A DNA stretch of 64,000 nucleotides from Acidobacteriota bacterium (GTDB lineage: Bacteria; Acidobacteriota; Holophagae; Holophagales; Holophagaceae): NCBI GenBank assembly GCA_016195985.1, contig JACPYP010000016.1:372001-436000 (forward strand). The letters are read 5' to 3'. The notes under the pieces were generated by a model, which was given only the letters and a program-made list of their open reading frames with translations, was not told the origin of the DNA and did no database searches. Shown one piece after another: positions 45,832 through 55,017 of this stretch; positions within the stretch are counted from its first letter, which is position 1; the number at the start of each line of letters is the position of its first letter. The translations under genes and the position numbers were made by a program.

Positions 45832-45843
45832 ACCCGCGCGGGT
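45832..45843. promoter_or_regulatory. Perfect palindrome in the divergent hydroxyproline/AraC control region
   Basis: ACCCGCGCGGGT lies in the roughly 150-bp region between the epimerase start and the divergent AraC-type gene. It could be a protein-binding site or a hairpin in the epimerase leader; the sequence alone does not decide. Confidence 0.35.
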
Positions 45844-45965
45844 CTTGTGCGATTCCCCCCTTGCGGATGCCGAAAGAGCACAAGGCCGGGCCAGGAGCCC
45901 GTCCAAGTCATGGGTGGGGGCTGCGCTGGGGCGCCAGCCGAGGGAGGCAAGGTAAACTGCGAGCC

Positions 45966-46715
45966 ATGCCGCCCTTCCGCGAATCGAGCCTGGATGCCCT
46001 GTTGAGTCAGGCGGGGAGCCTCGATTTCGTGGAAGCGCTCTTCGACCGCCTCCACCAGGCGGTCTTCACCGTGAAGGACACGGCGGGGCGCTACCTGGCC
46101 ATGAGCCAGAGCGGCGTCGAGCGCTGCGGCCTGGCCTCGAAGCAGGCGGCCATGGGAAAGACGGTGTTCGAGCTGTGGCCCCCGGAGATGGCCAAGCGCT
46201 ATGCGGATCAGGACGCCCGGCTGCTGAGGACCGGAAGCCCCATCGTCGACGCGCTGGACCTCACCCTCTATCCGGACCGCCGCCCGGGCTGGTGCCTCAC
46301 CCAGAAGGTTCCCGTCAGGGACCACGGCGGCCGCGTGATCGCCCTGGCCTGCCTCAGCACGGACCTGCCCGAGCCCAGCCGCGCCGGCCTCATCGACGCC
46401 CCCTTCGCGGCGGCGGTGGACCACATCCACGGCCACTTCGCCGAGGGGCTCCGCATGGAACAGCTGGCCGCCATGGCGGGGCTGTCCATGGTCCAGTTCG
46501 AACGGCGCATCAAGAAGGTCTTCCACCTCAGCCCGGGCCAGTACGTCATGAAAGTCCGCATCCAGGCGGCGGCCGACGCCCTGTCCGACACGGAACTTCC
46601 GATCTCTGCCATCGCCGTGGACACGGGCTTCTGCGACCAGGCGGCGCTGACACGCCAGTTCAAGCAGGTCACCGGCCTGAGTCCCGCCGCCTACCGGAAG
46701 TGGGCCCGGGGCTGA
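45966..46715 (+). CDS. AraC family regulator with N-terminal PAS domain
   Basis: A 249-residue transcription factor. A PAS-like sensor covers about 18-130 ([30 protein letters not shown]), then two AraC helix-turn-helix motifs (about 145-249; [23 protein letters not shown] and [20 protein letters not shown]). It is divergent to the hydroxyproline operon, as the AraC regulator LhpR is in Pseudomonas, so it is probably the hydroxyproline-responsive activator. A PAS sensor in place of a cupin-like domain is less usual. The ATG is at family length; the ribosome site is weak. Confidence 0.85.
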   Translation: MPPFRESSLDALLSQAGSLDFVEALFDRLHQAVFTVKDTAGRYLAMSQSGVERCGLASKQAAMGKTVFELWPPEMAKRYADQDARLLRTGSPIVDALDLTLYPDRRPGWCLTQKVPVRDHGGRVIALACLSTDLPEPSRAGLIDAPFAAAVDHIHGHFAEGLRMEQLAAMAGLSMVQFERRIKKVFHLSPGQYVMKVRIQAAADALSDTELPISAIAVDTGFCDQAALTRQFKQVTGLSPAAYRKWARG

Positions 46716-46753
46716 TCGGCCAGGAGGCTGGTGCCTGGTCCGGATTTCGTTTC

Positions 46754-46780
46754 AGAAATCGGTTTCAGAAATCGGTATCA
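46754..46780. promoter_or_regulatory. Tandem LacI-type operators upstream of transketolase
   Basis: AGAAATCGGTTTCA followed by AGAAATCGGTATCA, with central CG steps 13 bp apart as at the araD and porin promoters. A TATCAT (46776-46781) inside the second copy could be the -10 element. The site is about 200 bp upstream of the transketolase ATG and just after the AraC gene. Confidence 0.75.
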
Positions 46781-46977
46781 TTTTGCTGGACACGGGCCCG
46801 CCGCCCCCTGATGCTGGTGGGGCCGTTCAGGCGCTTGGCCTCAGCCATCTTGCGGCCAGGCGTGTATCCTCCCTGCAACGATCCTTCGCAGCCCGTTTGC
46901 ACCCCCTTTCTGAACCTCTGGACGCCCCGGCCAGGTTCCAGGGTGCTTGCCGTATCTCTCCCTTCCAGGAGCCGCCG

Positions 46978-48957
46978 ATGAACAACCTCGACAAGCGCTG
47001 CATCGACACGATCCGCTGTCTGGCCATGGATGCCGTGCAGAAGGCGAACAGCGGCCACCCCGGCACCCCCATGGCCCAGGCACCGGCGGCCTACGCCCTG
47101 TGGGCCCAGGTCATGAAACACAATCCCGCCAACCCCCATTGGCCCGACCGCGACCGCTTCGTGCTGTCCTGCGGCCACGCTTCCATGCTCATCTACAGCC
47201 TGCTCTTCCTGGCGGGCTACGGACTGGAGCTGGATGACCTGAAAGCCTTCCGCCAGTGGGGCTCCAGGACCCCCGGCCATCCGGAATTCGGCCACACTGC
47301 CGGCATCGAAACCACCACGGGCCCCCTGGGGCAGGGCATCGGCAACGCGGTAGGCATGGCCATCGCCGAGCGCTGGCTGGCCGGCCGTTTCAACCGCCCG
47401 GGCCACGACATCGTGAACCACCGCACCTTCGCCTTCGCGGGCGACGGCTGCCTGATGGAAGGCGTCGCCTACGAGGCCGCCAGCCTCGCGGGGCATCTGG
47501 GCCTGGGAAAGCTCACCGTGCTTTGGGACAACAACAGGATCACCATCGAGGGACGGACGGACCTGGCTTGGAGCGAGAACGTCCCGGGCCGCTTCGAGGC
47601 CATGGGCTGGCGGGTGCTGAAAGTGGCTGATGGCGAAGATCTGGAAGCGCTGCTGAAGGCCTTCCGGGAACCCGCCTGCGGCAGGCCCACCCTCATTGAT
47701 TGCACCACGGTCATCGGGTTTCCGGCTCCCAGCAAGAAGGACACCCACCATGCCCACGGCGCTCCCTTGGGCGACGCGGAAATCCGCGCCACCAAGGAGA
47801 TCCTGGGCTTCGATCCCGATGTCCAGTTCCCCGTTCCAGCGGAGGCCCTCGCCCACTGGCGCGGCCAGTGCGGCCCCCGCGGAGCTGCCGCCGAGGCCGA
47901 GTGGAGGGCCCGTTTCGAGGCCTACCGGCAGGCCTTCCCGGAACTGGCGGCCGAGTACGAGGCGTTTATGAAGGGAGAGCTGCCGCCGGAATGGCGGAAG
48001 GCCCTGCCCACCTTCTCCACCAGTGACTCATACGCCACGCGCGAGGCCAGCGGCAAGGTTCTCAACGCGCTGGCGGCGGCCATCCCCAACCTCATCGGCG
48101 GCAGCGCAGACCTCGCCCCTTCCAACAACACGCACCTGAAGGATGGCGGCGATTTCGGGCCCCGGGAGAATGGGCGGAACTTCCATTTCGGCATCCGCGA
48201 ACACGCCATGGGCGCCGTCCTGAACGGCATGAGCCTTCATGGCGGCCTGAAGCCTTTTAGCGCCACCTTCTTCATCTTCTGCGACTACATGCGGCCCACG
48301 GCGCGCCTGGCCTCGCTGATGAAGATTCCCGTGACCTACGTGTGGACGCACGATTCCATCGGTGTGGGCGAGGACGGCCCCACCCACCAGCCCATCGAGC
48401 AGATGATGAGCATGCGCCTCATCCCCGGGTTCACCATGATCCGTCCCGCGGACGCCAACGAGACCGCCCAGGCCTGGGCCATCGCGGTGGCGAAGAAGGA
48501 CGGACCCGTGGGGCTGGCGCTCACCCGCCAAAAACTGCCCACGCTGGATGCCACGAAGGCCGAAGGTGCCGCCAAGGGCGCCTACATTCTCGAGGAGGCC
48601 AGCGCGGCGCCCCGGCTCCTGCTTCTGGCTTCCGGATCCGAAGTCCACCTGGCGGTGCGGGCCCGCAAGGCGCTCGAAGCGGAAGGCGTGCCCACCCGCG
48701 TGGTGTCCATGCCCTGCTGGGAGCTCTTCGAGGCCCAGAGCGCCGCCTACAGGGCGGAGGTCCTGCCGGAGGCCGTCACCGCGAGGGTTTCCATCGAGGC
48801 AGGCGTCACCACCGGCTGGCAGCGCTACACCGGCGCCAAGGGCGCTTGCATCGGGCTGGACCACTTCGGGGCCAGCGCCCCGGCGGACATCCTCTTCGAG
48901 CAGTTCGGCCTCACGGTGGACCATGTGGTGAAGGCCGCCAGGGCCCTGCTCGCCTGA
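46978..48957 (+). CDS. tkt: Transketolase
   Basis: Thiamine-diphosphate enzyme moving two-carbon units in the non-oxidative pentose-phosphate pathway. The 659-residue protein has the N-terminal NSGHPGTPM, the ThDP motif beginning [10 protein letters not shown] and ending about 30 residues later with DNN, and the catalytic Glu in FGIREHAMG; the C-terminal domain is complete. The frame is open upstream, but this ATG has AGGAG and gives the normal N-terminus. The tandem operators upstream suggest it is induced with the arabinose operon, where it takes the xylulose 5-phosphate made by AraD. Confidence 0.94.
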   Translation: MNNLDKRCIDTIRCLAMDAVQKANSGHPGTPMAQAPAAYALWAQVMKHNPANPHWPDRDRFVLSCGHASMLIYSLLFLAGYGLELDDLKAFRQWGSRTPGHPEFGHTAGIETTTGPLGQGIGNAVGMAIAERWLAGRFNRPGHDIVNHRTFAFAGDGCLMEGVAYEAASLAGHLGLGKLTVLWDNNRITIEGRTDLAWSENVPGRFEAMGWRVLKVADGEDLEALLKAFREPACGRPTLIDCTTVIGFPAPSKKDTHHAHGAPLGDAEIRATKEILGFDPDVQFPVPAEALAHWRGQCGPRGAAAEAEWRARFEAYRQAFPELAAEYEAFMKGELPPEWRKALPTFSTSDSYATREASGKVLNALAAAIPNLIGGSADLAPSNNTHLKDGGDFGPRENGRNFHFGIREHAMGAVLNGMSLHGGLKPFSATFFIFCDYMRPTARLASLMKIPVTYVWTHDSIGVGEDGPTHQPIEQMMSMRLIPGFTMIRPADANETAQAWAIAVAKKDGPVGLALTRQKLPTLDATKAEGAAKGAYILEEASAAPRLLLLASGSEVHLAVRARKALEAEGVPTRVVSMPCWELFEAQSAAYRAEVLPEAVTARVSIEAGVTTGWQRYTGAKGACIGLDHFGASAPADILFEQFGLTVDHVVKAARALLA

Positions 48958-49009
48958 GCAGAATCGGGAACGCGTCTCTGCAATGGACACACTGAATCCG
49001 GGAGGTCTT

Positions 49010-50581
49010 GTGCGCGTGCTGCGGCTGCTCATCTGCCTTGTTCTGCTTGGCCCGGCCATGGTCTGGTCCCGGGCCACGACTCGGTCCAGGGGTGGGATCG
49101 CCTACACCATCCGCATTCCCAGGCCCCAGGACCACAAGGCCGAGGTGAGCGTCCGCATTCCCACGGAGGGCCAGGCCGTCCTCGATCTGATGATGCCCCG
49201 GTGGTCGCCGGGCTATTACGCGGTCCAGGACCTCGCGGCCCGGGTGCAGGATCTGGCCGCGGCCGGGGTGGCGGGCAAGCCGCTGAAGGTGGAGCATCCG
49301 GCCCCGAACCGCTGGCGCGTGCGTGCCGCAGGCGCCCGCGAGATCACCTTGTTCTACCGCCTGGATTGCCCCTCCCATTTCGTCACCACCAACCTGGTGA
49401 CCGGGCAGATGGCCATTCTGAGCGGCCCGGCCACGTTCATCACGCCGGTTCCTTTCGCGGGCCGGTCCTACGAGGTGGTGCTGGACCTTCCCCCGGGCTG
49501 GACGCAATGCGCCACGGGCCTGGAAGCCGCGCCGGCCGGCCGGTCCTGCCACTTCACGGCTCCGGACTACGACACCCTGCTGGACTGCCCCCTGGCCGCG
49601 GGGGCCTTCTCCACCCACACCTTCGAGGTGGGGGGTATCCGCCACGAGCTGGTGGACATCGGCGACTACGGCGCCTGGGACGGCGCCCGGGCCGGCGAGA
49701 ACCTCGCCACGGTGGTGAAGGAAAACCAGCTTTTCTGGGGTCGGCTGCCCTACCGGAAATACGTCTTCCTCAACGTTTTCGGCCCGGGGGCAGGGGGCCT
49801 GGAGCATCAGAATTCCGCGATGCTCAGCTCCATGCCGCCGCCGGAGGGCAAGACTGGCGCCGATTTCCGCTGGTACTCGTACGTGAGCCACGAATTCTTC
49901 CACGGCTACAACGTCAAGCGCCTGCGCCCGGTGGAACTGGGGCCCTTCGACTACGAGCGTCCGCCGCGCACGGCGGGGCTCTGGGTGGCCGAGGGCCTGA
50001 CCACCTACTACGGCCCTGTGATGGCCGTCCGCGCAGGCCTGGGAACACCGGAGGATTTCCTCGCGGAACTGAGCGGCGCGATCCGCCGCCTTCAGCAGGC
50101 CCCGGGCCGGCTCAAGCAGACTTTGGAGCGGGCCTCCCTCGACGTTTGGGATGAAGGCGGCTCCGGCGTGGGGGGAGACCCGGACAAGGGCGTCAGCTAC
50201 TACGTGAAGGGCCCCGTGGTGGGGTTCCTGCTCGACGCGCGCATCCGGATGGCCAGCAAGGACAAGCGGAGCCTGGACGATCTCATGCGGCTCGCCTTCC
50301 GCCGTTTCAGCGGGAGGACGGGTTTCACCGAAGCCCAGTTCCGCGCCGCCGCCGAAGAGGTGGCGGGAACCAGCCTCCGGGACTGGTTCCGCAGGCACCT
50401 GGCGTCCACTGAGGAGCTGGATTACCGCGAAGCCCTGGACTGCTTCGGGCTCCGCTTCGCCGCTCCCGCCGCTTCCGGCCAGCCCAGCTGGACCCTGGAA
50501 GTGGATCCGGGAGCGGGCCTCCCGCAGAAGGCCCGGCTCGCGGACTTGCTGAAGGCCCGCCGGGCGGACGCTAGATCTTGA
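49010..50581 (+). CDS. M61 family peptidase (glycyl aminopeptidase-like), exported
   Basis: Exported zinc aminopeptidase. An N-terminal beta domain is followed by the thermolysin-like catalytic part with GGLEHQNS, the zinc site [16 protein letters not shown] (HEFFH) and the third ligand Glu in [11 protein letters not shown]. Family members usually carry a C-terminal PDZ domain; here the protein stops about where it would begin. I prefer the GTG at 49010, which has GGGAGG just before it and yields a compact signal peptide ([14 protein letters not shown]); the ATG at 48983 is the alternative. Its 3' end overlaps the convergent chemoreceptor gene by 11 bases. It may trim small N-terminal residues from peptides. 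Confidence 0.85.
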   Translation: MRVLRLLICLVLLGPAMVWSRATTRSRGGIAYTIRIPRPQDHKAEVSVRIPTEGQAVLDLMMPRWSPGYYAVQDLAARVQDLAAAGVAGKPLKVEHPAPNRWRVRAAGAREITLFYRLDCPSHFVTTNLVTGQMAILSGPATFITPVPFAGRSYEVVLDLPPGWTQCATGLEAAPAGRSCHFTAPDYDTLLDCPLAAGAFSTHTFEVGGIRHELVDIGDYGAWDGARAGENLATVVKENQLFWGRLPYRKYVFLNVFGPGAGGLEHQNSAMLSSMPPPEGKTGADFRWYSYVSHEFFHGYNVKRLRPVELGPFDYERPPRTAGLWVAEGLTTYYGPVMAVRAGLGTPEDFLAELSGAIRRLQQAPGRLKQTLERASLDVWDEGGSGVGGDPDKGVSYYVKGPVVGFLLDARIRMASKDKRSLDDLMRLAFRRFSGRTGFTEAQFRAAAEEVAGTSLRDWFRRHLASTEELDYREALDCFGLRFAAPAASGQPSWTLEVDPGAGLPQKARLADLLKARRADARS

Positions 50582-52151
50582 ACACCTTCATGGCCGCGGA
50601 AAGCTCTTCGGAAACCCGCGCCAAATCGCTGGCCGTCCGGGCGATCTCCTGGACCGTGGCGGACATCTGCTGCGTGGCGGCCGCGTTCTGTCCAATCTCC
50701 CGGCTGACCTCCTCCACCCGGTGAGCCACGTCTTCGGATGTGTGTGACTGCTCCTCGGTCGCGGTCCCGATCTGGGTCACCATGCTGGACATCCCTGTGA
50801 TCGCCTGCTGGATGTCAGACAGCAGGTGGGCAGTGCGTTCCACCGCCGTCTCGCCCGTTTCGACGGAATCCCGGCTTTCGACGAGCAGCCCTTCGATCTC
50901 GGCGGCCGAGGCGCGGCTGCGTTCCGCCAGCTTGCGTACCTCCTCCGCCACCACCGCGAAGCCCTTGCCCTGGGCCCCCGCCTTGGCCGCCTCGATGGCG
51001 GCATTGAGGCTCAGCAGGTTGGTCTGCCGGGCGATGTCCTGGATGACCTGGATGGCTTTGCCGATGTTGGCGGTCGATTCTTTGATCCGGCCCATGCCTT
51101 CGGCCATCTCCATTCCTCCGCGGCCGCCCTCTTCCGCCGCCTTGACCGCGGCATCGGAGTGGCGGGACGAAGCGCGGACGTTTTCCGCGACCTGCTGGAC
51201 ACTGGCCGAGAATTGCGTGATGGCGGCGGCCATGGATCCAGCCGATAGGTGGATCGACTCGCCGCCTTTCGCTATCTGGTCCGTGGTCGCCGACATCTCT
51301 TCGGCCGAGGCGGAAAGCTCGGTCGCGCCGCTGGCCACCGCCATGGCCGAATCCGACACCTTCCTGAGCGTGGCGCGGAGGGCCTCCAGCGTCTTGTTCA
51401 ACGCATTGCCCAGCTGGCCGATCTCATCGGTGGAATCCACCTTCGCCTGAAGGGTCATGTTGCCCTGGGACACCTCGTTCAGCACGCCCATGAAGGCCGT
51501 GATGGGACGGGTGATGCTCCGCGTGATCAGTCCGGCGGCTGCGAGCCCGAGGCCCAGCGCCACGAGGCTGATGACGATCAGAGCGCCGGTCGCAAAGCGC
51601 CGCGCCGCCTCAGCCTCTTCATAGCCCTGCCGCATCTGTTCGGAGGTGAAGTCGCAGACGGTCTGGAGCTCGGCCATCCACCGGTCATTGGCCGCGCCAC
51701 CTTCTCCCACTGTCAGGTCCGTGGCCTCTTTCCGTTTTCCCTGCGCGGCGAAGGCGAGGGCCCGATCGTTGAATTCCCTCGCGAGAACCGCCTGTTCCTT
51801 CATGACCTTCACGGCCGCGCGGCCTCGGTCCGACACCAGCAGGCGGTCGAGCTCCTCTGAGGCCTTGCGGTAGTGTTCTCTCGCACCCTCGATCTTCTTC
51901 TGGGCCGCCGCGACGATCTCGGGGTTGTCGGAAAGGATGATGGTGCGGACTTGGCTTTGGATCGCCTGGACCTCGAATTGGATGTCGCTTGCCAGGTCAC
52001 TCTGGCGCCCGAGGACCATGACCACCTGGGTCAGGTCATTTCCCAAGCGGAAGAGTTGCAGCACCGCGAAACCGCTGGCGAGAATCAGCAACCCGAGAAC
52101 CAGGCCAAAGGCGAGGGTCAGTCTTTGACCAATGCGAAGACGTGCGAGCAT
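50571..52151 (-). CDS. Methyl-accepting chemotaxis protein (4HB sensor, HAMP)
   Basis: A 526-residue membrane chemoreceptor. One helix at about 8-32, a periplasmic four-helix-bundle sensor (about 35-180), a second membrane helix (about 185-210), a HAMP domain and the cytoplasmic signalling hairpin with the core [40 protein letters not shown]. The ATG at 52151 is preceded by GGAG. It ends without a CheR-binding pentapeptide. Ligand unknown. Confidence 0.9.
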   Translation of the reverse strand: MLARLRIGQRLTLAFGLVLGLLILASGFAVLQLFRLGNDLTQVVMVLGRQSDLASDIQFEVQAIQSQVRTIILSDNPEIVAAAQKKIEGAREHYRKASEELDRLLVSDRGRAAVKVMKEQAVLAREFNDRALAFAAQGKRKEATDLTVGEGGAANDRWMAELQTVCDFTSEQMRQGYEEAEAARRFATGALIVISLVALGLGLAAAGLITRSITRPITAFMGVLNEVSQGNMTLQAKVDSTDEIGQLGNALNKTLEALRATLRKVSDSAMAVASGATELSASAEEMSATTDQIAKGGESIHLSAGSMAAAITQFSASVQQVAENVRASSRHSDAAVKAAEEGGRGGMEMAEGMGRIKESTANIGKAIQVIQDIARQTNLLSLNAAIEAAKAGAQGKGFAVVAEEVRKLAERSRASAAEIEGLLVESRDSVETGETAVERTAHLLSDIQQAITGMSSMVTQIGTATEEQSHTSEDVAHRVEEVSREIGQNAAATQQMSATVQEIARTASDLARVSEELSAAMKVFKI

Positions 52152-52597
52152 TATTCGGTTCTCCAATGGTGAATTCGATTCCATGTTCGCGCTGCAGCAC
52201 CCACCGCAGGAGGACGCCCTTAGATTTTGTCATGCGAGCAGCCGTTACCAATGAATACAAGCGACTCTACCGGTCCGGAAACAGACCAGATGCCAGAAGA
52301 GGAACAAAAGAACGCTCAAGGGCCTTCAAGGCCCGCCCGGCTGCATACCAGACTCGGCGTCCGGTCCGAGGAGAACGACCTCTCCTTGCGTGACATGAAG
52401 CCTTCACCTGATAGAGCGATGGCGTCCTCCATCCGTGAGATCGGCCGGCTAGCCATCTCGACCCTCCCATAAAAACCCGAAGGCCCTGCGTGACAGGGGA
52501 ACCTTGATGATGCGGCGAAGCCCAGCAAGAAGAAGCGGGGCAGATCATGAGTCGCCGGGCCGGATTTGAGCCGGGCCTCGGTACCTCCGTCCCCAGA
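52152..52597. other. Gene-poor stretch between chemoreceptor and DUF6191-like gene
   Basis: About 445 bp. Short frames on both strands have no ribosome sites and no family resemblance. Apart from the terminator at 52471-52505 I see nothing in it. Confidence 0.5.
52471..52505 (-). terminator. Rho-independent terminator (minus strand)
   Basis: Read on the minus strand: AAGG, a 3-base bulge, CCCTG, loop, CAGGG, CCTT, then CGGG and a run of five T. It lies about 90 bp behind the stop of the DUF6191-like gene, which it should terminate. Confidence 0.65.
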
Positions 52598-52882
52598 TCA
52601 GGCCCTACCGCCGGGACCCGACCTTGGGTCCGGTCCCGGATATGGCTCTGGATCCGGCCTCTCCTTGTTCCGGTCCTGCTTCGCCTCTATGACGTGGGTG
52701 GCCTTGCCCGATTCAAAGATCTTCTGCAATTCGAGGGCCCCATGTCCCAACGAATTCCCCGTGGGCTTGCTTCTCCGGTAGAAAATCCATCTCCTCCGCT
52801 CCGCCCATAGCGCCACCCGGTCAAGCCCATACAGACCGAAGAGAACGGCCACGCCAGCGATCGTGATTTTCAGCGGTCCCAT
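52598..52882 (-). CDS. Small membrane protein, DUF6191-like
   Basis: A 94-residue protein with AGGA before its ATG. One N-terminal membrane helix (KITIAGVAVLFGLYGLDRVALWA), a basic patch (ERRRW), then a conserved-looking segment HGALELQKIFESGKATHVIEAKQD that resembles the DUF6191 family, best known in Actinobacteria, and a Pro/Gly/Asp-rich tail. Function unknown. It is followed by a good terminator and stands alone. Confidence 0.6.
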   Translation of the reverse strand: MGPLKITIAGVAVLFGLYGLDRVALWAERRRWIFYRRSKPTGNSLGHGALELQKIFESGKATHVIEAKQDRNKERPDPEPYPGPDPRSGPGGRA

Positions 52883-53048
52883 CCGAATCCTGTAAGCCTA
52901 ACGGCGGAAGCTGGCCGGCCCCATTGCTGTGGGGACCTGGTTACTGAATGGTTTGGGGGACATGGCGAACAGCGATAGGGTTCGTGTTGAGCGAAGGGTT
53001 TGGCCCGTGGCGTCAGCTTGAATGAATCGTTCGGCGCGAGGCATCTGG

Positions 53049-53579
53049 TTATACCGGTCTGTCGGCTGTTTCAAATGCTTCGATGCGTTTTCTGTTCGCC
53101 TCTATGATCGCATCGGGACATATCATTTCAGCCCTAAACACCAGATCATAATTTGGATCCCTCATTCGGTATTGATTCACGCCATATGCGATGCTATTGG
53201 CTGGAATGTTTTTGGTAACCATCGCACCCGCGCCAATGACACTATTCTCACCAATCACGATCGGACCCAGAATTTTCGCTCCATCGCAAATGATGACATT
53301 AGAAGAAATGATGGGTGTTCCAACGTTCTCCCACTCGTTGCTGATCTTGTTGAACCTCAAGTTTGCGCCAATGCTCACATTTTGGAATATCACGACCTTT
53401 TCAAGAATCTTCGCGGCGACAATCGTGCAACCCCGTGCGTGATGAGCAAACCTGACACTTTCATCGATTTGATCGCAGTTGATCTCGCAGGCGTAGAGCT
53501 TCTCCAGCAGCTCGTGAGCAAGCCATTTCAAGGTTTTGCTTTTGGAATGACAATTTGCGCGAATCAACATATCAAACAT
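53049..53579 (-). CDS. Hexapeptide-repeat acyltransferase (serine acetyltransferase-like)
   Basis: A 176-residue left-handed beta-helix transferase. Hexapeptide repeats run over about 60-145 (VIFQNVSIGANL, VIICDGAKILGPIVIGENSVIGAGAMVTKNIP), preceded by a helical N-terminus. This resembles CysE-type serine acetyltransferases, though the substrate could be a sugar. The ATG at 53579 overlaps the stop of the upstream hydrolase gene by 8 bases. Base composition is visibly more AT-rich than the surroundings, and codons ending in A/T are common, which suggests transfer from another genome. Confidence 0.75.
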   Translation of the reverse strand: MFDMLIRANCHSKSKTLKWLAHELLEKLYACEINCDQIDESVRFAHHARGCTIVAAKILEKVVIFQNVSIGANLRFNKISNEWENVGTPIISSNVIICDGAKILGPIVIGENSVIGAGAMVTKNIPANSIAYGVNQYRMRDPNYDLVFRAEMICPDAIIEANRKRIEAFETADRPV

Positions 53580-54564
53580 GTGAATTCCCCGTTCTTTCAA
53601 TGAGACTCATTGAGAAGGCGCTTTTTAGGGAAGAGGTGATCTGATTGATGGCATCCCGGGCGGGAGTGAACAGGGCGGGAAGAACTAAAAAATCGTGGAG
53701 CATTCCCGGATAGGAACTGAAGGTCACTGGAACACCAGCGGTCTCCAGGCATCGAGCATAGGCCCGGCCCTGATCAGCCAGCACATCAAATTCGGCCGTG
53801 AGAACCAGGGCAGGCGGCAGGTTATTAAAATGATCCGCAAGCAATGGAGAGACCCGCGGGTCTTTGGCCTGGGCCAGGTCGGTCAAATAGTGATATCGGT
53901 ACCACTCAATCCCCTTGGCAGATAGCCAAAGACCCTGGCCGAAATGATTGAATGATTCCGTGGATTCACTGGCCGGCGACAAATCAACCCACGGGCAGAT
54001 GAGTGTCTGATGGATGAGGTTAAGGTCGTTGCTGTCACGTGCAAGCATAGAGACAACCGCGGCCAAATTGCCTCCTGCACTATCCCCCGCGACAGCGATA
54101 CGGGAAGAATCCCCGCCAAAGGCGAAGGCTCGGGAAGCGATCCATTTTGTCGCAGCCCAGGCGTCATCAACAGCCGCCGGGAAAGGGGCCTCGGGCGCCA
54201 ACCGATAGCCAACGGATACGACGATGCATTGGGCGCCTTCGGCGAGAATCGTGCAAAATGCCTCGAATTCATCAAGATTGCCTGCGACGAATCCACCCCC
54301 GTGGAAGAAAATCAGAATCGGTTTTGGCCCCGTTCCATCGGGGGTATAGATCCGAACGGGGACTCCTCCTGCGGTTGTCTTGCGGACGGCGATGTCCTTT
54401 CGAGGCGGCTCGAGCCACCCGGGAGGCAGAAACCCATTTCGCGCCTCTGAAGGGCTCATCTCATGTACCGGTAGTCCCCCTCCAAGGGCGATTTGTGTAA
54501 GGATGGCCTCGCTCTCAGGATGCAAACAACCGGACTTGTATGTTGGATAGAAAACAACCGTCAT
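53572..54564 (-). CDS. Alpha/beta hydrolase of the hormone-sensitive lipase family (esterase)
   Basis: A 330-residue cytoplasmic esterase. The oxyanion motif FFHGGGFVAGN, nucleophile Ser in VAGDSAGGNLAA, Asp in AEFDVLADQG and His in GMLHDFLV form the HSL catalytic set. Start at the ATG preceded by AGAGG. It is translationally coupled to the acyltransferase gene behind it, so the pair may act on one metabolite (one adds, one removes an acyl group). Like its partner it is poorer in GC than the flanking genes. Confidence 0.85.
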   Translation of the reverse strand: MTVVFYPTYKSGCLHPESEAILTQIALGGGLPVHEMSPSEARNGFLPPGWLEPPRKDIAVRKTTAGGVPVRIYTPDGTGPKPILIFFHGGGFVAGNLDEFEAFCTILAEGAQCIVVSVGYRLAPEAPFPAAVDDAWAATKWIASRAFAFGGDSSRIAVAGDSAGGNLAAVVSMLARDSNDLNLIHQTLICPWVDLSPASESTESFNHFGQGLWLSAKGIEWYRYHYLTDLAQAKDPRVSPLLADHFNNLPPALVLTAEFDVLADQGRAYARCLETAGVPVTFSSYPGMLHDFLVLPALFTPARDAINQITSSLKSAFSMSLIERTGNSHV

Positions 54565-55017
54565 AGAAAACCTCTGGTTGATCCTCAAGACGAGGAGGTG
54601 CGGCATGACGAAGCTTGGCGGCTCCATTTCTGAAGGAACTTCGGGCCCGGGATTGTTTGAGGGCACGAGGCGGACTCAGGTTGCCTCGATGAAGGCGGAG
54701 CGTTTATGGACGGGTCACTGCGAATGGCGTTGAAAGGCGGTACGAACGGCCACGGTGGCCAGTCGGGCGGAGGAACTGGGTGGGTTCAACCATGGGGTGC
54801 GTTTAAAAACGAGAGTATCGGGGAGGTTTTCTTCCCGGGGGCAAATGATCGCATGGCTGCGGCGAGGGGCAAGGATTCAACGGGCGCGCCGCTCAGCCGG
54901 GGACCGGACGGGTGAAAGGGAGCGGCCTTCTCTGCGGAACGGCCTCGGGGGCCTGGCGGGCGATGCCATCAACGCCCGCGACAGGCTTGATCCCGCTGGT
55001 CCGGTTCCCAGGGCCGT
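54565..55017. other. No gene recognised
   Basis: About 450 bp between the esterase start and the end of the hybrid kinase gene. The short frames in it lack ribosome sites. It marks the edge where GC content returns to the window's normal level and may be a scar of insertion. Confidence 0.45.

Noticed and set aside
52471-52600. Possible c-di-GMP riboswitch near the chemoreceptor (GTCACGCAGGG on the minus strand)
   Set aside because: The other conserved GEMM elements are not found and the hairpin with its T-run is better explained as a terminator of the DUF6191-like gene.
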